Shown here: one piece after another, positions 9,309 through 18,008 of the stretch
Layout of the letters: each line of letters starts with the position of its first letter
Position numbering within the stretch: position 1 is the first letter of the stretch
DNA from: Novosphingobium clariflavum
GTDB lineage: Bacteria > Pseudomonadota > Alphaproteobacteria > Sphingomonadales > Sphingomonadaceae
Length of the DNA stretch: 64,000 nucleotides
Direction of reading: 5' to 3'
Assembly: GCF_026420865.1 (NCBI RefSeq)
Contig: NZ_JAPCWC010000001.1
Location: 186,001-250,000, forward strand
Made by a program: the position numbers and the translations under genes
Notes under the pieces: model-generated
Database searches by the model: none
What the model saw: the letters and a program-made list of their open reading frames with translations, nothing else
What the model was told of the DNA's origin: nothing

Positions 9309-10808
9309 ATGTCCGACAGACCGGCGCACAGCGCCAAATTCGGCTGGTTCAAACGTAGCAGCGAATTGCACATTGCCGATATTACCGTCGTCGACCGATC
9401 CACTCTCAACCGTGCCGTGGGCGCCGCTGCGCTTGGCAATGCAATGGAATGGTTCGATTTCGGCGTTTACGGCTACATTGCGATCACGCTGGGGCAGGTG
9501 TTCTTCCCTTCCGGCAGCCCGACTGCACAGTTGATCGCCACGCTGGCGACTTTCACGGCCGCCTTCCTTGTCCGCCCGCTGGGAGGGCTGGTGTTCGGAC
9601 CGCTTGGGGACCGTTACGGTCGGCACAAGATCCTGGCGCTGACGATGATCCTGATGGCGGCGGGCACTTTTGCCATCGGCCTTATTCCGTCCTACGCGCA
9701 AATCGGCATGGCGGCGCCCATCCTGCTGCTGGCCGCACGCTTGCTGCAAGGCTTCTCGACCGGGGGCGAATACGGCGGCGCGGCGACGTTCATCGCCGAG
9801 TATTCGACGGACCGCCGCCGGGGGCAGATGGGCAGCTGGCTGGAATTCGGCACGCTTGGCGGATACATCGCCGGCGCCGGCACGGTCACCGCTCTCCAGA
9901 TGCTGCTCACGCCTGCGGATATGCTGGCGTGGGGCTGGCGCATTCCGTTCCTGATCGCGGGGCCGCTTGGCCTGCTGGGCCTCTACATGCGGCTGAAGCT
10001 GGAGGAAACGCCGGCATTCCAGGCCTATGCCGACGAAGTGGACAAGCGCGAGGCCGGGCGTCCGAAGCTGGGCGACCTGTTCCGCGTACACCGGACGCAA
10101 CTGCTCAAGTGCATGGGCCTGGTTCTCGTCTTCAACGTCACCGACTACATGCTGCTCACCTACATGCCCAACTATCTCAGCGTCACCATGGGCTATGCGC
10201 AGAGCAAGGGCTTGTTGCTGATCATCCTGGTGATGGTGGTGATGATGCCGCTCAACGTGGTGGGCGGCCTCTTCAGCGACCGGATCGGGCGCCGTCCGAT
10301 GATCATCGGCGCCTGCGCCGCGCTGATCGCCCTGTCGATCCCCTGCATGCTGCTGATCGGCACGGGCAACGACTGGCTGATCTTCCTGGGCCTGATGCTG
10401 CTGGGCCTGGCGCTGGTCTGCTTCACCAGTTCCATGCCGGCGACGCTGCCGGCGCTGTTCTATACGCCGGTGCGCTACAGCGCGCTGTCGATCGCGTTCA
10501 ACGTATCGGTGTCGCTGTTCGGCGGTACGACGCCGCTGATCACCGCCTGGCTGGTCGAGCGGACCGGCGATCCGCTGATGCCGGCCTATTACCTGATGGG
10601 CGCCGCGGCGATCGGTCTTGCCACCATGCTGACGGTGAAGGAGACCGCCGGGATGCCGCTGCGCGGATCGCCGCCGGCGGTGGAAACGAAGGCGGAAGCC
10701 GTGGCCCTCGTGCAGGGTGACGATCCGGTAACCGTCGACCGGGCGCTGCCGGGCGAGGGCGGCGCGGCGGTCCATGCGGGGGCGGCCGCGACGGCCAGTG
10801 CCGCGTGA
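9309..10808 (+). CDS. ProP-like MFS transporter (metabolite:H+ symporter family)
   Basis: Inner-membrane proton symporter of 499 residues with twelve predicted helices, closely resembling E. coli ProP. The opening reads DITVVDRSTLNRAVGAAALGNAMEWF-like (key stretch ALGNAMEWFDFGVYGYIA). It has the MFS loop motif GDRYGRHKILA, the family stretch QGFSTGGEYGGA, and SALSIAFN followed by PAYYLM near the end. It lacks the C-terminal antiparallel coiled coil of osmosensing ProP, so the ligand could be proline, betaine or another organic acid. The start at 9309 follows GGAG at good spacing. It is monocistronic and divergent from the chemoreceptor. Confidence 0.85.
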   Translation: MSDRPAHSAKFGWFKRSSELHIADITVVDRSTLNRAVGAAALGNAMEWFDFGVYGYIAITLGQVFFPSGSPTAQLIATLATFTAAFLVRPLGGLVFGPLGDRYGRHKILALTMILMAAGTFAIGLIPSYAQIGMAAPILLLAARLLQGFSTGGEYGGAATFIAEYSTDRRRGQMGSWLEFGTLGGYIAGAGTVTALQMLLTPADMLAWGWRIPFLIAGPLGLLGLYMRLKLEETPAFQAYADEVDKREAGRPKLGDLFRVHRTQLLKCMGLVLVFNVTDYMLLTYMPNYLSVTMGYAQSKGLLLIILVMVVMMPLNVVGGLFSDRIGRRPMIIGACAALIALSIPCMLLIGTGNDWLIFLGLMLLGLALVCFTSSMPATLPALFYTPVRYSALSIAFNVSVSLFGGTTPLITAWLVERTGDPLMPAYYLMGAAAIGLATMLTVKETAGMPLRGSPPAVETKAEAVALVQGDDPVTVDRALPGEGGAAVHAGAAATASAA

Positions 10809-10888
10809 AACCCGCCGCGCCGCGCAGCGCATAGTCAAACTGTCATGCTCTTTGACTAACCGCATCGCTTTCCGAACGGGGGGCAGCC

Positions 10889-11476
10889 GTGCTGGTTTCG
10901 ATCAAGGAGGCGTCAGGCGCGCACGAACCTGCCGCCGACAGGAGGCGCGGCGGCGACGCCGAAGGGCGCGAGGGTGACGCCGAAGGGCGCGATTGGGACA
11001 CCATCCGCGCCGCGGTGCTGCGGTTCGTGCGCGGCCGGGGGGCGCGGCCCGACGTTGCCGAGGACATCGCACAGGAGACCGTGACGCGGCTCATCGACAT
11101 CCTGCAGGCAGAGCAGGTGGGCAGCATTTTCGCGCTGGCGTTCCGGATCGCGGACAATCTGCTGGTCGATGTCTATCGCCGCGATAGCCGGCTGTCGGAA
11201 GAAGTGGACGACGATTGGCAGAGCGAGGAGCCTTCGCTCGAACGTGTGCTCGATTCCCGCCGCGCCATCGAGGTGTTCCATCGCTGCCTGCGGCGGATGC
11301 CCGCCTTGCGGCGAGAAGTGCTGGTCCGCCGCCGGGTCAATCAGGAAAGTTGCAGGGCCATCGGCGATGACCTTTCGATGAGCGCCAAGGCCGTTGAAAA
11401 GCATATTACCCGCGGGATGGTCGATCTGCGCAAGGCTCTGGAAAAAGCCGGGATCGACCTGGGGGGAGAGGCGTGA
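10889..11476 (+). CDS. ECF sigma factor, FecI type
   Basis: ECF sigma factor of 195 residues. Region 2 is recognisable from PDVAEDIAQETVTRLIDIL and FALAFRIADNLLVDVYRR. Region 4 runs from MPALRREVLVRRRVNQES through a helix-turn-helix at about residues 155-180 (SMSAKAVEKHITRGM). A GTG start at 10889 follows a G-rich ribosome site. The N-terminus contains a duplicated GDAEGR segment, from a direct DNA repeat of about 18 bases. The stop overlaps the downstream FecR start as ATGA. It probably drives the receptor at 12568. Confidence 0.88.
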   Translation: MLVSIKEASGAHEPAADRRRGGDAEGREGDAEGRDWDTIRAAVLRFVRGRGARPDVAEDIAQETVTRLIDILQAEQVGSIFALAFRIADNLLVDVYRRDSRLSEEVDDDWQSEEPSLERVLDSRRAIEVFHRCLRRMPALRREVLVRRRVNQESCRAIGDDLSMSAKAVEKHITRGMVDLRKALEKAGIDLGGEA

Positions 11477-12441
11477 TGCCGGGCGAGGGCGAAGGCATCG
11501 AACTTCAGGCCGCACGGTGGGTCGACCGCATGAACAGCCCGGTGCTCGACGCTGCCGATGCCGCTGCGTTCGATCGGTGGATCCTGGCCGATCCGCGGCA
11601 TTGCGACAGCTATGCCCGGCTGAGTGCCTTGTGGCACTGCGAGGGGCTGGCTCAGGGCATGGCATGCGCGGCAGGCGAAGTTGAAGCGGCTGCCGAGGAA
11701 GACGAGGTGCCATCGGCGCACTGGAGTACGCCCCGCTACACGAGGATGGCCGCGTTTCTGGCGATGGCGGGCTGCGCGGTCCTGGTGGCGATGCTCATGC
11801 CGGCGATGCTGGTGCGCGAGTCCCGCTTTTCCACGCCGCGCGGCGTGACCCGGGACGTGGTGCTGGCCGATGGATCGCGCGTTCGCCTCGATGGCGATAC
11901 CCGGATCCGTTTCCGCATCACGCCATGGTCGCGGCAGGTCGAGCTTGCGCGGGGAGAGGCCTTTTTCGACGTGGCGCATGAAAGCTGGCGCAGCTTCACG
12001 GTGGACACGGGCACGGCGCGGATTTCCGTGCTGGGCACTGCCTTCGACGTGGACCGCGTCGATGCGGCGACGCACGTGATCCAGGTCTATCGCGGCCTGG
12101 TCAGTGTCGAAGCCGGCGCCGGACGGGAATGGCGGTTGCCGGCGGGCACCGGACTGGAGCTGATCGGGCAGCGCGTGCGCAGCCTGCGTGACGTCACCGG
12201 CACCCGCCCGGCCTGGACCGATGGCTGGTACGAAGCCAACGACACGCCGATCTGGCAACTGATCCAGCACGTGAACCGCAATGCCGCGCATCCGATCGTG
12301 CTGGCCGATGCCGGACTTGGCGAATTGCAGGTGACCGGCCGCTTCCGCACCGCGCGGCCCGAAGAAGTTCTGGACGCGATCGGCGCGCTGCACGATCTTC
12401 GCTGGCAGCGGATGGCGGATCGCTACCTAGTGGTTCGGTGA
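11473..12441 (+). CDS. FecR-family anti-sigma/signal transducer
   Basis: Signal transducer of 322 residues. A FecR_N region (WVDRMNSPVLDAADAAAFDRW) is followed by a single membrane helix near residues 93-112. Then come the FecR core (VVLADGSRVRLDGDTRI, ARGEAFFDVAHE, VLGTAFDV) and a C-terminal DUF4974-like domain. It overlaps the upstream sigma gene by four bases and lies 126 bp before the STN-type receptor, the standard order for a cell-surface signalling relay. Partner choice is inferred from position. Confidence 0.9.
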   Translation: MMPGEGEGIELQAARWVDRMNSPVLDAADAAAFDRWILADPRHCDSYARLSALWHCEGLAQGMACAAGEVEAAAEEDEVPSAHWSTPRYTRMAAFLAMAGCAVLVAMLMPAMLVRESRFSTPRGVTRDVVLADGSRVRLDGDTRIRFRITPWSRQVELARGEAFFDVAHESWRSFTVDTGTARISVLGTAFDVDRVDAATHVIQVYRGLVSVEAGAGREWRLPAGTGLELIGQRVRSLRDVTGTRPAWTDGWYEANDTPIWQLIQHVNRNAAHPIVLADAGLGELQVTGRFRTARPEEVLDAIGALHDLRWQRMADRYLVVR

Positions 12442-12480
12442 CAAGTCGCTGTGTCATCTTTTTTTCATAGTAAAGCCACG

Positions 12481-12504
12481 GGAATGTAAGAAAATTATTT
12501 TGTC
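12481..12504 (+). promoter_or_regulatory. Possible ECF-type promoter before receptor
   Basis: In the 126-base gap before the receptor, GGAAT at 12481 is followed about 15 bases later by TGTC at 12501. This spacing and composition resemble an ECF sigma promoter (GGAA-type -35, GTC-type -10). The match is weak and was not tested against other targets. Confidence 0.25.
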
Positions 12505-12567
12505 GGGATTGTTCGTGCTGGTGCGTCTGCCGCTTGAACAGTTTGTACTGACAGGGGGTTTTCTTCG

Positions 12568-15500
12568 ATGTTTCGTTTTACTGGGCGCTTTGCCGGGGTG
12601 TCTTCGCTCGCCTTGACCATGGGTGGTCTGGCTGCCGGTCTGGCCATTGCACCGCAAGTGCAGGCCGCGGATGCCCATCGTTATGCTTTCGCGATTCCCT
12701 CGCAGGACCTGGCGCGGGCCTTGCAGGAATTTTCGCGGGTGACCGGAACCCCCGTGGCCGCCTCGCCCGATGCGCTGCGGGGGCGTCGCAGCCAGGCGAT
12801 CTCGGGCACCATGTCGGCGGAATCGGCACTGGCGCGCCTGATCGATGGCGCCCATGTCGCCGCCCAGCGCCGCGGCGGCACGATCATCGTCAAGCCGCTG
12901 CCGGTTGCCGTGACCCCTGCGGCAGTGGCATCGCCGCCCCGTCGTGCGGCGACGTTCGAGCCTGCCGGGGCCCAGCTTGCACCGGTGGAGCCGGCCAGCG
13001 AGGACATCGTGGTGACCGGCTACATCGAGGCCGTCGAGCGTTCGCTGGAGACCAAGCGGAACAACGATACCGTGTCCGACACTATCACCGCGGACGACAT
13101 GGGCAAGCTGCCCGCCAACAACGTCTCCGAAGCGCTGGCGCGCATGCCCGGCGTCAACGCCGTGCGCGACGCCACTACCGGTGAGGGCGACCGCATCACC
13201 GTACGCGGGCTTTCGACCGAGCTGAACAACTACTCGATCAACGGCGTGCGCCTTGGCGGCGCCGGTTCGCGGGACAACAACTTCTACCGCGGCGTGCGCC
13301 TCTCGGTCCTGCCGCCGGACGGGATCAAGCAGATCACCGTCTACAAGACGCTGACGCCCGATCGCGACGGGGATGCGCTGGGCGGATCGGTGGACATCTC
13401 CACCCCCACCGCCTTCGATCAGGATCCGAGGTACGTGCGTTTGTCGGCCGAAGGAGGCATGCTCGACAAGTACGATCACCGCAAATACGGGCAGGTTTCC
13501 GGCGCCGTGGCGCGCCAGTTCAGCGACAATTTCGGCGTCTATGTTTCGGGCAACTGGAGCCACCGCAAGTCGCAGTTCGAGCAGAACGGCGTCGACGGCG
13601 ACAACCAGCCGGACACCTGGTATTCGGACAGCGAGACGCTGGGCTGGGATCCCAACCGCTTCGTGATGCGCGGCATGGACCTGGGCTTCGGCGAAACCGA
13701 CGTGCGGCGCTGGGGCTTCAACACCAGCATCGACTATCGCTCGGATCACCACGATTTCCACGTTCGCGGCCAGTACAATAAGTACCAGAAGAAGGAATTC
13801 CTCAACCGGCTGAACTTTCGCAATGATACCAGCCGGAATTCGACCCGGCTGGTGCAGGTCGTTTCCGCCAATGTCAGCCTTGCCCAGCCGGACGACAACG
13901 TCGTCGGCTATGACGACACGCTGGGCCGCATCTACGGGTATACCACCGCGCAGATCGTCGATCAGGATGGCGACGGCCTGATCACCGATGCCGACCGCAA
14001 GAGCAAGTCGTTCTACAGCCTCTACGGGGGATCGGGCACCTGGGACCCGCAGGGTTTCCGTCTGCGGCGGTTTTGGGAAGCCACCAACGAGAGCGGCAAC
14101 CTTGCGACTGCAAACGTCGGCGGTATTTCCCGGTTCGGCACGGTGACGCTCGACTACGACGTGTCCTATTCGCAGTCGCAGGATAATCTGGACGACGGCT
14201 ATACGCTCGAATTCCGCAGCGACAAATACGGCTGGCTGGGCAACACCGGGGTGCTGTTCAGCAGCGCCGACGATGCCCGTTTCCCCAAGTGGCTGCTGAA
14301 TGCCGCCGGCATGGAGGCGGTGCAGGACCCGTCGCAATATGCTTTCAGCAGTCTTGAAGGCGAAGTGGGGGGCAGCCGCGAGAAGCTTTGGCAGGCCCAG
14401 TTCAACGTCGAGTGGAAGCCCGACATTTCCTGGCTGGAATCGATCAAGGCGGGCGGCAAGTTCTACGATTCGCGCCGTCACACGTTTTCCGGATCGTTCC
14501 TCGAACTGGAAGCCGACGGCACCATGGCGGACTTTTCCGATTTCTTCGGCAAGAACGTCACCAGCCTGTTCGGCGGCGCCTACAGCGGCCTCTATCGGCT
14601 GGGCACGACGATCGACAATTCCAGCATGCTGGCCGAACTCCAGCGCGCGGAAAAGGGCGAAAGCACGATCTTCGAAGGTTTCGCGGTCGACCCGGCCAAT
14701 GCCGAGATTTCCGACGAGGACAGCTTCCGCTTCAACGAACGCGTGATCGCCGGCTATGCCATGGCCACCGCGCGCCTGGGGCGGGCACAGGTGATCGCCG
14801 GTCTGCGCCTCGAAGGCACGCGCAACCGGATCGAGGCCTACAACCTCGACCAGGTGCAGGGCCAGCGCTACACCACCGACAGTTCCAGCTTCGCCAACCT
14901 GCTGCCCTCGGTCCATGTCAACTACGACCTGGACGGCAAGACCAAGCTGCGCGGTGCGGTCTGGACCAGTTTCGCGCGCCCGGACATCGCCCGCATGAGT
15001 TCGGCGCGTGAATATGGCTATGACACCGATCCCGATGGCGACGGCGAGCAGAATCCGATCTCGCAATGGATCCTGACGTCGATTTCGCAGGGCAATCCGG
15101 ACCTGAAGCCGATGCGCTCGCTGAACCTCGACATGTCGCTGGAGCACTATGCGGGCAGGACCGGGGCCTATTCGGTTGCGCTCTACTACAAGCACATCAC
15201 CAACTTCCTCTTCCGTTCCTTCTCCAGCAACATCCGCGACGGAACCCTTGGCGAGAACGTGAACCCCGAAGGCGTGGCGATCTCCATGCCGAACAATGGC
15301 AAATGGGCTGAAGTCTACGGTGTTGAATTCAGCGCTCAACAGCTGCTGCACTGGCTGCCGGGCGTGCTCGGTTCGCTGGGCGTGGGCGGCAACCTGACGC
15401 TGCAACGCTCGAAGGCGGTGACCGGCCTGTCGTGGCATCCGGAAGGCTATACGCTGCCGCTGATGGAGACGCCCGATACCATCGCCAACCTCCAGCTGTT

Positions 15501-15783
15501 CTGGGAACGCAAGGGCTGGGAAGTCTACGGGGCATGGAACTACCAGTCGAAGTTCATGGGCGGCATCCAGGACTTCGGCAACAACCCTTATGAGCAGGCC
15601 TATAGCTTCGTGGACCTGACCTTGCGCAAGACCTTCCTGAAGAAGTCCTCGGTGCAGCTGCAGGTCCAGAACCTCTTCGATGCGCATACCTATTGGGAAA
15701 CCGTATCGTCCGGAACCGGGGCGAGCCGCGCCTACATCAAGAACGGGCGCACGATCTCGCTCGGCTTCAACCTGATCTTCTGA
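12568..15783 (+). CDS. TonB-dependent receptor with STN domain (Caulobacter type)
   Basis: Outer-membrane receptor of 1071 residues: signal peptide, STN domain (about residues 35-105), linker, plug beginning near EDIVVTGYIEAVERSLETK and containing TVRGLSTELNNYSINGVRL, then a large barrel ending in Phe (GFNLIF). Two acidic stretches stand out in probable surface loops: DQDGDGLITDAD at residues 465-476, which fits a calcium-binding EF-hand/dockerin-type loop, and DTDPDGDGE near residue 819. Sigma and FecR genes precede it, and a phosphatase begins 11 bases after its stop. This suggests uptake of a phosphorylated or phosphate-released compound; the ligand is inferred only. Confidence 0.9.
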   Translation: MFRFTGRFAGVSSLALTMGGLAAGLAIAPQVQAADAHRYAFAIPSQDLARALQEFSRVTGTPVAASPDALRGRRSQAISGTMSAESALARLIDGAHVAAQRRGGTIIVKPLPVAVTPAAVASPPRRAATFEPAGAQLAPVEPASEDIVVTGYIEAVERSLETKRNNDTVSDTITADDMGKLPANNVSEALARMPGVNAVRDATTGEGDRITVRGLSTELNNYSINGVRLGGAGSRDNNFYRGVRLSVLPPDGIKQITVYKTLTPDRDGDALGGSVDISTPTAFDQDPRYVRLSAEGGMLDKYDHRKYGQVSGAVARQFSDNFGVYVSGNWSHRKSQFEQNGVDGDNQPDTWYSDSETLGWDPNRFVMRGMDLGFGETDVRRWGFNTSIDYRSDHHDFHVRGQYNKYQKKEFLNRLNFRNDTSRNSTRLVQVVSANVSLAQPDDNVVGYDDTLGRIYGYTTAQIVDQDGDGLITDADRKSKSFYSLYGGSGTWDPQGFRLRRFWEATNESGNLATANVGGISRFGTVTLDYDVSYSQSQDNLDDGYTLEFRSDKYGWLGNTGVLFSSADDARFPKWLLNAAGMEAVQDPSQYAFSSLEGEVGGSREKLWQAQFNVEWKPDISWLESIKAGGKFYDSRRHTFSGSFLELEADGTMADFSDFFGKNVTSLFGGAYSGLYRLGTTIDNSSMLAELQRAEKGESTIFEGFAVDPANAEISDEDSFRFNERVIAGYAMATARLGRAQVIAGLRLEGTRNRIEAYNLDQVQGQRYTTDSSSFANLLPSVHVNYDLDGKTKLRGAVWTSFARPDIARMSSAREYGYDTDPDGDGEQNPISQWILTSISQGNPDLKPMRSLNLDMSLEHYAGRTGAYSVALYYKHITNFLFRSFSSNIRDGTLGENVNPEGVAISMPNNGKWAEVYGVEFSAQQLLHWLPGVLGSLGVGGNLTLQRSKAVTGLSWHPEGYTLPLMETPDTIANLQLFWERKGWEVYGAWNYQSKFMGGIQDFGNNPYEQAYSFVDLTLRKTFLKKSSVQLQVQNLFDAHTYWETVSSGTGASRAYIKNGRTISLGFNLIF

Positions 15784-15794
15784 AGGTGTCCGCG

Positions 15795-17057
15795 ATGACC
15801 ATCCGCATCCTGGCCGGCGCCCTGCTTCTGGGCGCGGCCATTCCCACCGCACTGCATGCGCAGGACACGCCCGTGCCGCTCGCGGCGGCGACCATCGCGC
15901 CCGAGCGTATCGTGCTCAACCTCACCGCGAGGTCAGCGACCGAGATGGCGGTGACCTGGCGTTCCGCGCCGGGATCGACGGGGCAAGTGCAATATGCCCG
16001 CGCCACCAGCGGCCCCGACTATGTGAAGACGCCGATGTCGCAGGCCGCAAGCACGGACGAGGCGACTTTGCCGGTGCGCGAGGATCCTGCCTTTCGCGCT
16101 GCCTATCATTCGGCGGTCCTGAAGGGGCTCGATCCCGATACCGTCTATGCCTACCGCGTGGGAGACGGCACGCACTGGTCCGAATGGTTCCAGTTCCGCA
16201 CCGCGAAGAAGGAGGCGGCGCCGTTCCGCTTCATTTACATGGGGGACATGCAGAACAACATCCTGTCCGAAGCCTCGCGCACCTTGCGCATGGCGTTCCG
16301 GCGGGCGGGCGATGCGGCTTTCGTGATCCACGCCGGCGATCTGGTCAATCGGCACGATAGCGACGCGGAGTGGGGCGAATGGTTCGCCTCGGGCGGGTTC
16401 CTCTATGCCCAGACGCCGCAGATGCCGACGCCGGGAAACCATGAATATGTGAAGGATGAAACCGCACGGGCAGGCTCCTCGATCACCGGGCAGTGGCGCC
16501 GCCAGTTCACGCTGCCGGACGATGGCCCGGCGGACGTGCCGGCCGGGCGGGAAACCAACTGGTACACCGATTATCAGGGGCTGCGCCTGATCTCGATCGA
16601 TTCCATGCAGGTGGACCGCGACGAAAGCGCCCGCAAGGCGATCGTGAAATGGCTCGAGGGGCTGCTGGCCGACAACCCGAACCGCTGGACGGTCATGTTC
16701 CTGCACTTCCCGCTGTTTTCCAGCGATCCCGACAGGGACAATCCCAGGGTGCGGGCGGCACTGAAACCGCTGATCGACAAGTACCGCGTCGACCTTGTCC
16801 TGCAGGGGCATGATCATGGATATGCCCGCGGCGCGATCGGCATCGACGGTCCCGTGGCCGATGGGGAAGGGGCGACGTACGCCGTCTCGGTGGCGGGGCC
16901 CAAGATGTACGATGTCGGCGCGCTGCCCTGGGCGCGCAAGTCGGCCTCGCGCACCCAGGCGTTTCAGGTGATCGACGTGAGCCCGGACGCGCTGACGTAT
17001 CATGCCTATACCGCGACGGGTGAGGATCTGGATGTCGTGACGCTTCGTAAACGCTAG
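15795..17057 (+). CDS. Secreted purple-acid-phosphatase-like metallophosphoesterase
   Basis: Exported phosphomonoesterase of 420 residues. A signal peptide (about residues 1-22, cleavage after LHAQ) is followed by a fibronectin-like purple acid phosphatase N-domain (about 35-137). The metallophosphoesterase core carries the expected metal-binding motifs: GDMQ (Asp151), HAGDLV (Asp182), GNHE (215-217), LHFPLF (His304) and QGHDHG (His339 and His341). The start at 15795 is 11 bases after the receptor stop, with GAAGG upstream, so the two are co-transcribed. Likely periplasmic or outer-surface release of phosphate or sugar from an organophosphate. Phytate or nucleotide substrates are possible but not shown. 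Confidence 0.87.
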   Translation: MTIRILAGALLLGAAIPTALHAQDTPVPLAAATIAPERIVLNLTARSATEMAVTWRSAPGSTGQVQYARATSGPDYVKTPMSQAASTDEATLPVREDPAFRAAYHSAVLKGLDPDTVYAYRVGDGTHWSEWFQFRTAKKEAAPFRFIYMGDMQNNILSEASRTLRMAFRRAGDAAFVIHAGDLVNRHDSDAEWGEWFASGGFLYAQTPQMPTPGNHEYVKDETARAGSSITGQWRRQFTLPDDGPADVPAGRETNWYTDYQGLRLISIDSMQVDRDESARKAIVKWLEGLLADNPNRWTVMFLHFPLFSSDPDRDNPRVRAALKPLIDKYRVDLVLQGHDHGYARGAIGIDGPVADGEGATYAVSVAGPKMYDVGALPWARKSASRTQAFQVIDVSPDALTYHAYTATGEDLDVVTLRKR

Positions 17058-17096
17058 GCGGCGTGGACACATTCAGCGGAGAACGGCGCGACCAAG

Positions 17097-17233
17097 TTGG
17101 GTGGGAAGCGGACGCTGCCCCAACACTCCGCTCATGCTGAGCTTGTCGAAGCATGGGGGCTCAGCGCCCCGCTTCGGGGCCTTTGACAAGCTCAGGCCGG
17201 GCGGGTTTGGTCTGTTTTGGGTGGGAAGCCGAC
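17097..17233. repeat. Intergenic hairpin flanked by 17-bp direct repeats
   Basis: TTGGGTGGGAAGCGGAC at 17097-17113 recurs at 17217-17233 with one change. Between them, TGAGCTTGTCGAAG (17138-17151) pairs with CTTTGACAAGCTCA (17181-17194) with one mismatch, and an inner GCCCC-GCTTC-GGGGC stem lies at 17166-17180. The GAGCTTGTC inverted arms resemble REP-like sequences scattered through sphingomonad genomes. It sits 40-176 bases after the phosphatase stop and could also act as a transcription terminator. Confidence 0.6.
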
Positions 17234-17285
17234 ATTCTATTGTCGGGCATCACCGCAGCCGCCCTAAGGGCGAGACAAAGTCCGT

Positions 17286-17522
17286 TTAAAGCCGCTCGCG
17301 ATGAGAAAAGGCAGACCAAACCGCAACCGGAGCGGTCAGGATTGGGTGATAAAGAAAAATTATCACCAGAACCCAAGCTGGTAGCGATGGGCCGTTATGC
17401 CCCGGCGCATCGGGCAACGAGAAAAATGACAGACCGTTGAAAGCCGTAATAAACCATTGGAACGGAAGTCCCGTAACGAGCCACGCCGCGAACTGCCACA
17501 GAAACCATCGCGGGATTTCCAT
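17286..17522 (-). CDS. Small putative membrane protein
   Basis: A 78-codon frame rich in Trp and Phe, with two hydrophobic stretches (WFLWQFAAWLVTGLPFQWFI and AWVLVIIFLYHPILTAPVAV) and a basic tail (SHRERL). That composition is typical of a genuine small inner-membrane protein. The chosen ATG gives the segment just before the first helix; the upstream ribosome site is poor. GC content is clearly lower than in the surroundings. No family recognised. A perfect GGTGATAA/TTATCACC stem (17345-17367) lies inside the frame. Confidence 0.45.
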   Translation of the reverse strand: MEIPRWFLWQFAAWLVTGLPFQWFITAFNGLSFFSLPDAPGHNGPSLPAWVLVIIFLYHPILTAPVAVWSAFSHRERL

Positions 17523-17632
17523 TTGTGCTTGTCGTTCATGATCCGGAAGCCATCCGCACGGATATGCTTCAAACGCAGGATGCCTGCAATGGGACGCTTG
17601 CGATCCGACAGGATTTTGGCCCAAGAGCGTAG

Positions 17633-17827
17633 TTAGTTGCCGTTTCGGGTCCTCTTGCGATGGTCCGTTACAGTCCATACGATCAAGGCGATCGGTGTGA
17701 TAGTGATGACAATAGCCAAAGTCACCGACGCTACATTTAGACCCGCGAACCCCATGCCAAGAAAAGCGATGACCGCGCAAATGGCCGCTGCGGGAATGAG
17801 AACCAGCAGCCGTATTGCAGTATTCAT
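17633..17827 (-). CDS. Small putative two-helix membrane protein
   Basis: A 64-residue frame starting MNTAIRLLVLIP with two membrane helices (about residues 5-26 and 31-52) and a positively charged end (DHRKRTRNGN). A good ribosome site (GGAAGGAT) lies upstream of the ATG at 17827. GC content is lower than in flanking genes, suggesting recent acquisition together with the frame at 17286-17522. Function unknown. Confidence 0.55.
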   Translation of the reverse strand: MNTAIRLLVLIPAAAICAVIAFLGMGFAGLNVASVTLAIVITITPIALIVWTVTDHRKRTRNGN

Positions 17828-18008
17828 AAGGTATCCTTCCGACCGATAGTGCACTACCGCCCGCTATGACCGTCTCGGTGACAACGTGCGCCTTTCGGTG
17901 AATGTCAGCAACGGGGCGTAAACGGCCGCCCGAATTTGTCCACGCGCCCTAGAGCCGTCCAGTCCCCTGCCGCCAGACGATGGACCGCGACGAATAGACG
18001 CACCGGCG

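Noticed and set aside
10920..10990. Direct repeat in the N-terminus of the second ECF sigma as a regulatory element
   Set aside because: It lies inside the coding frame and translates as a duplicated GDAEGR segment; no evidence for a DNA role.
12454..15852. A 1132-codon minus-strand open frame opposite the second receptor
   Set aside because: Same reason: the plus strand encodes a clear STN-plug-barrel protein; the antisense product has no domain logic.
17865..17921. A short plus-strand frame (YDRLGDNVRLSVNVSNGA) resembling a barrel strand end
   Set aside because: Too short and lacking a terminal aromatic residue; could be a receptor remnant but cannot be supported.
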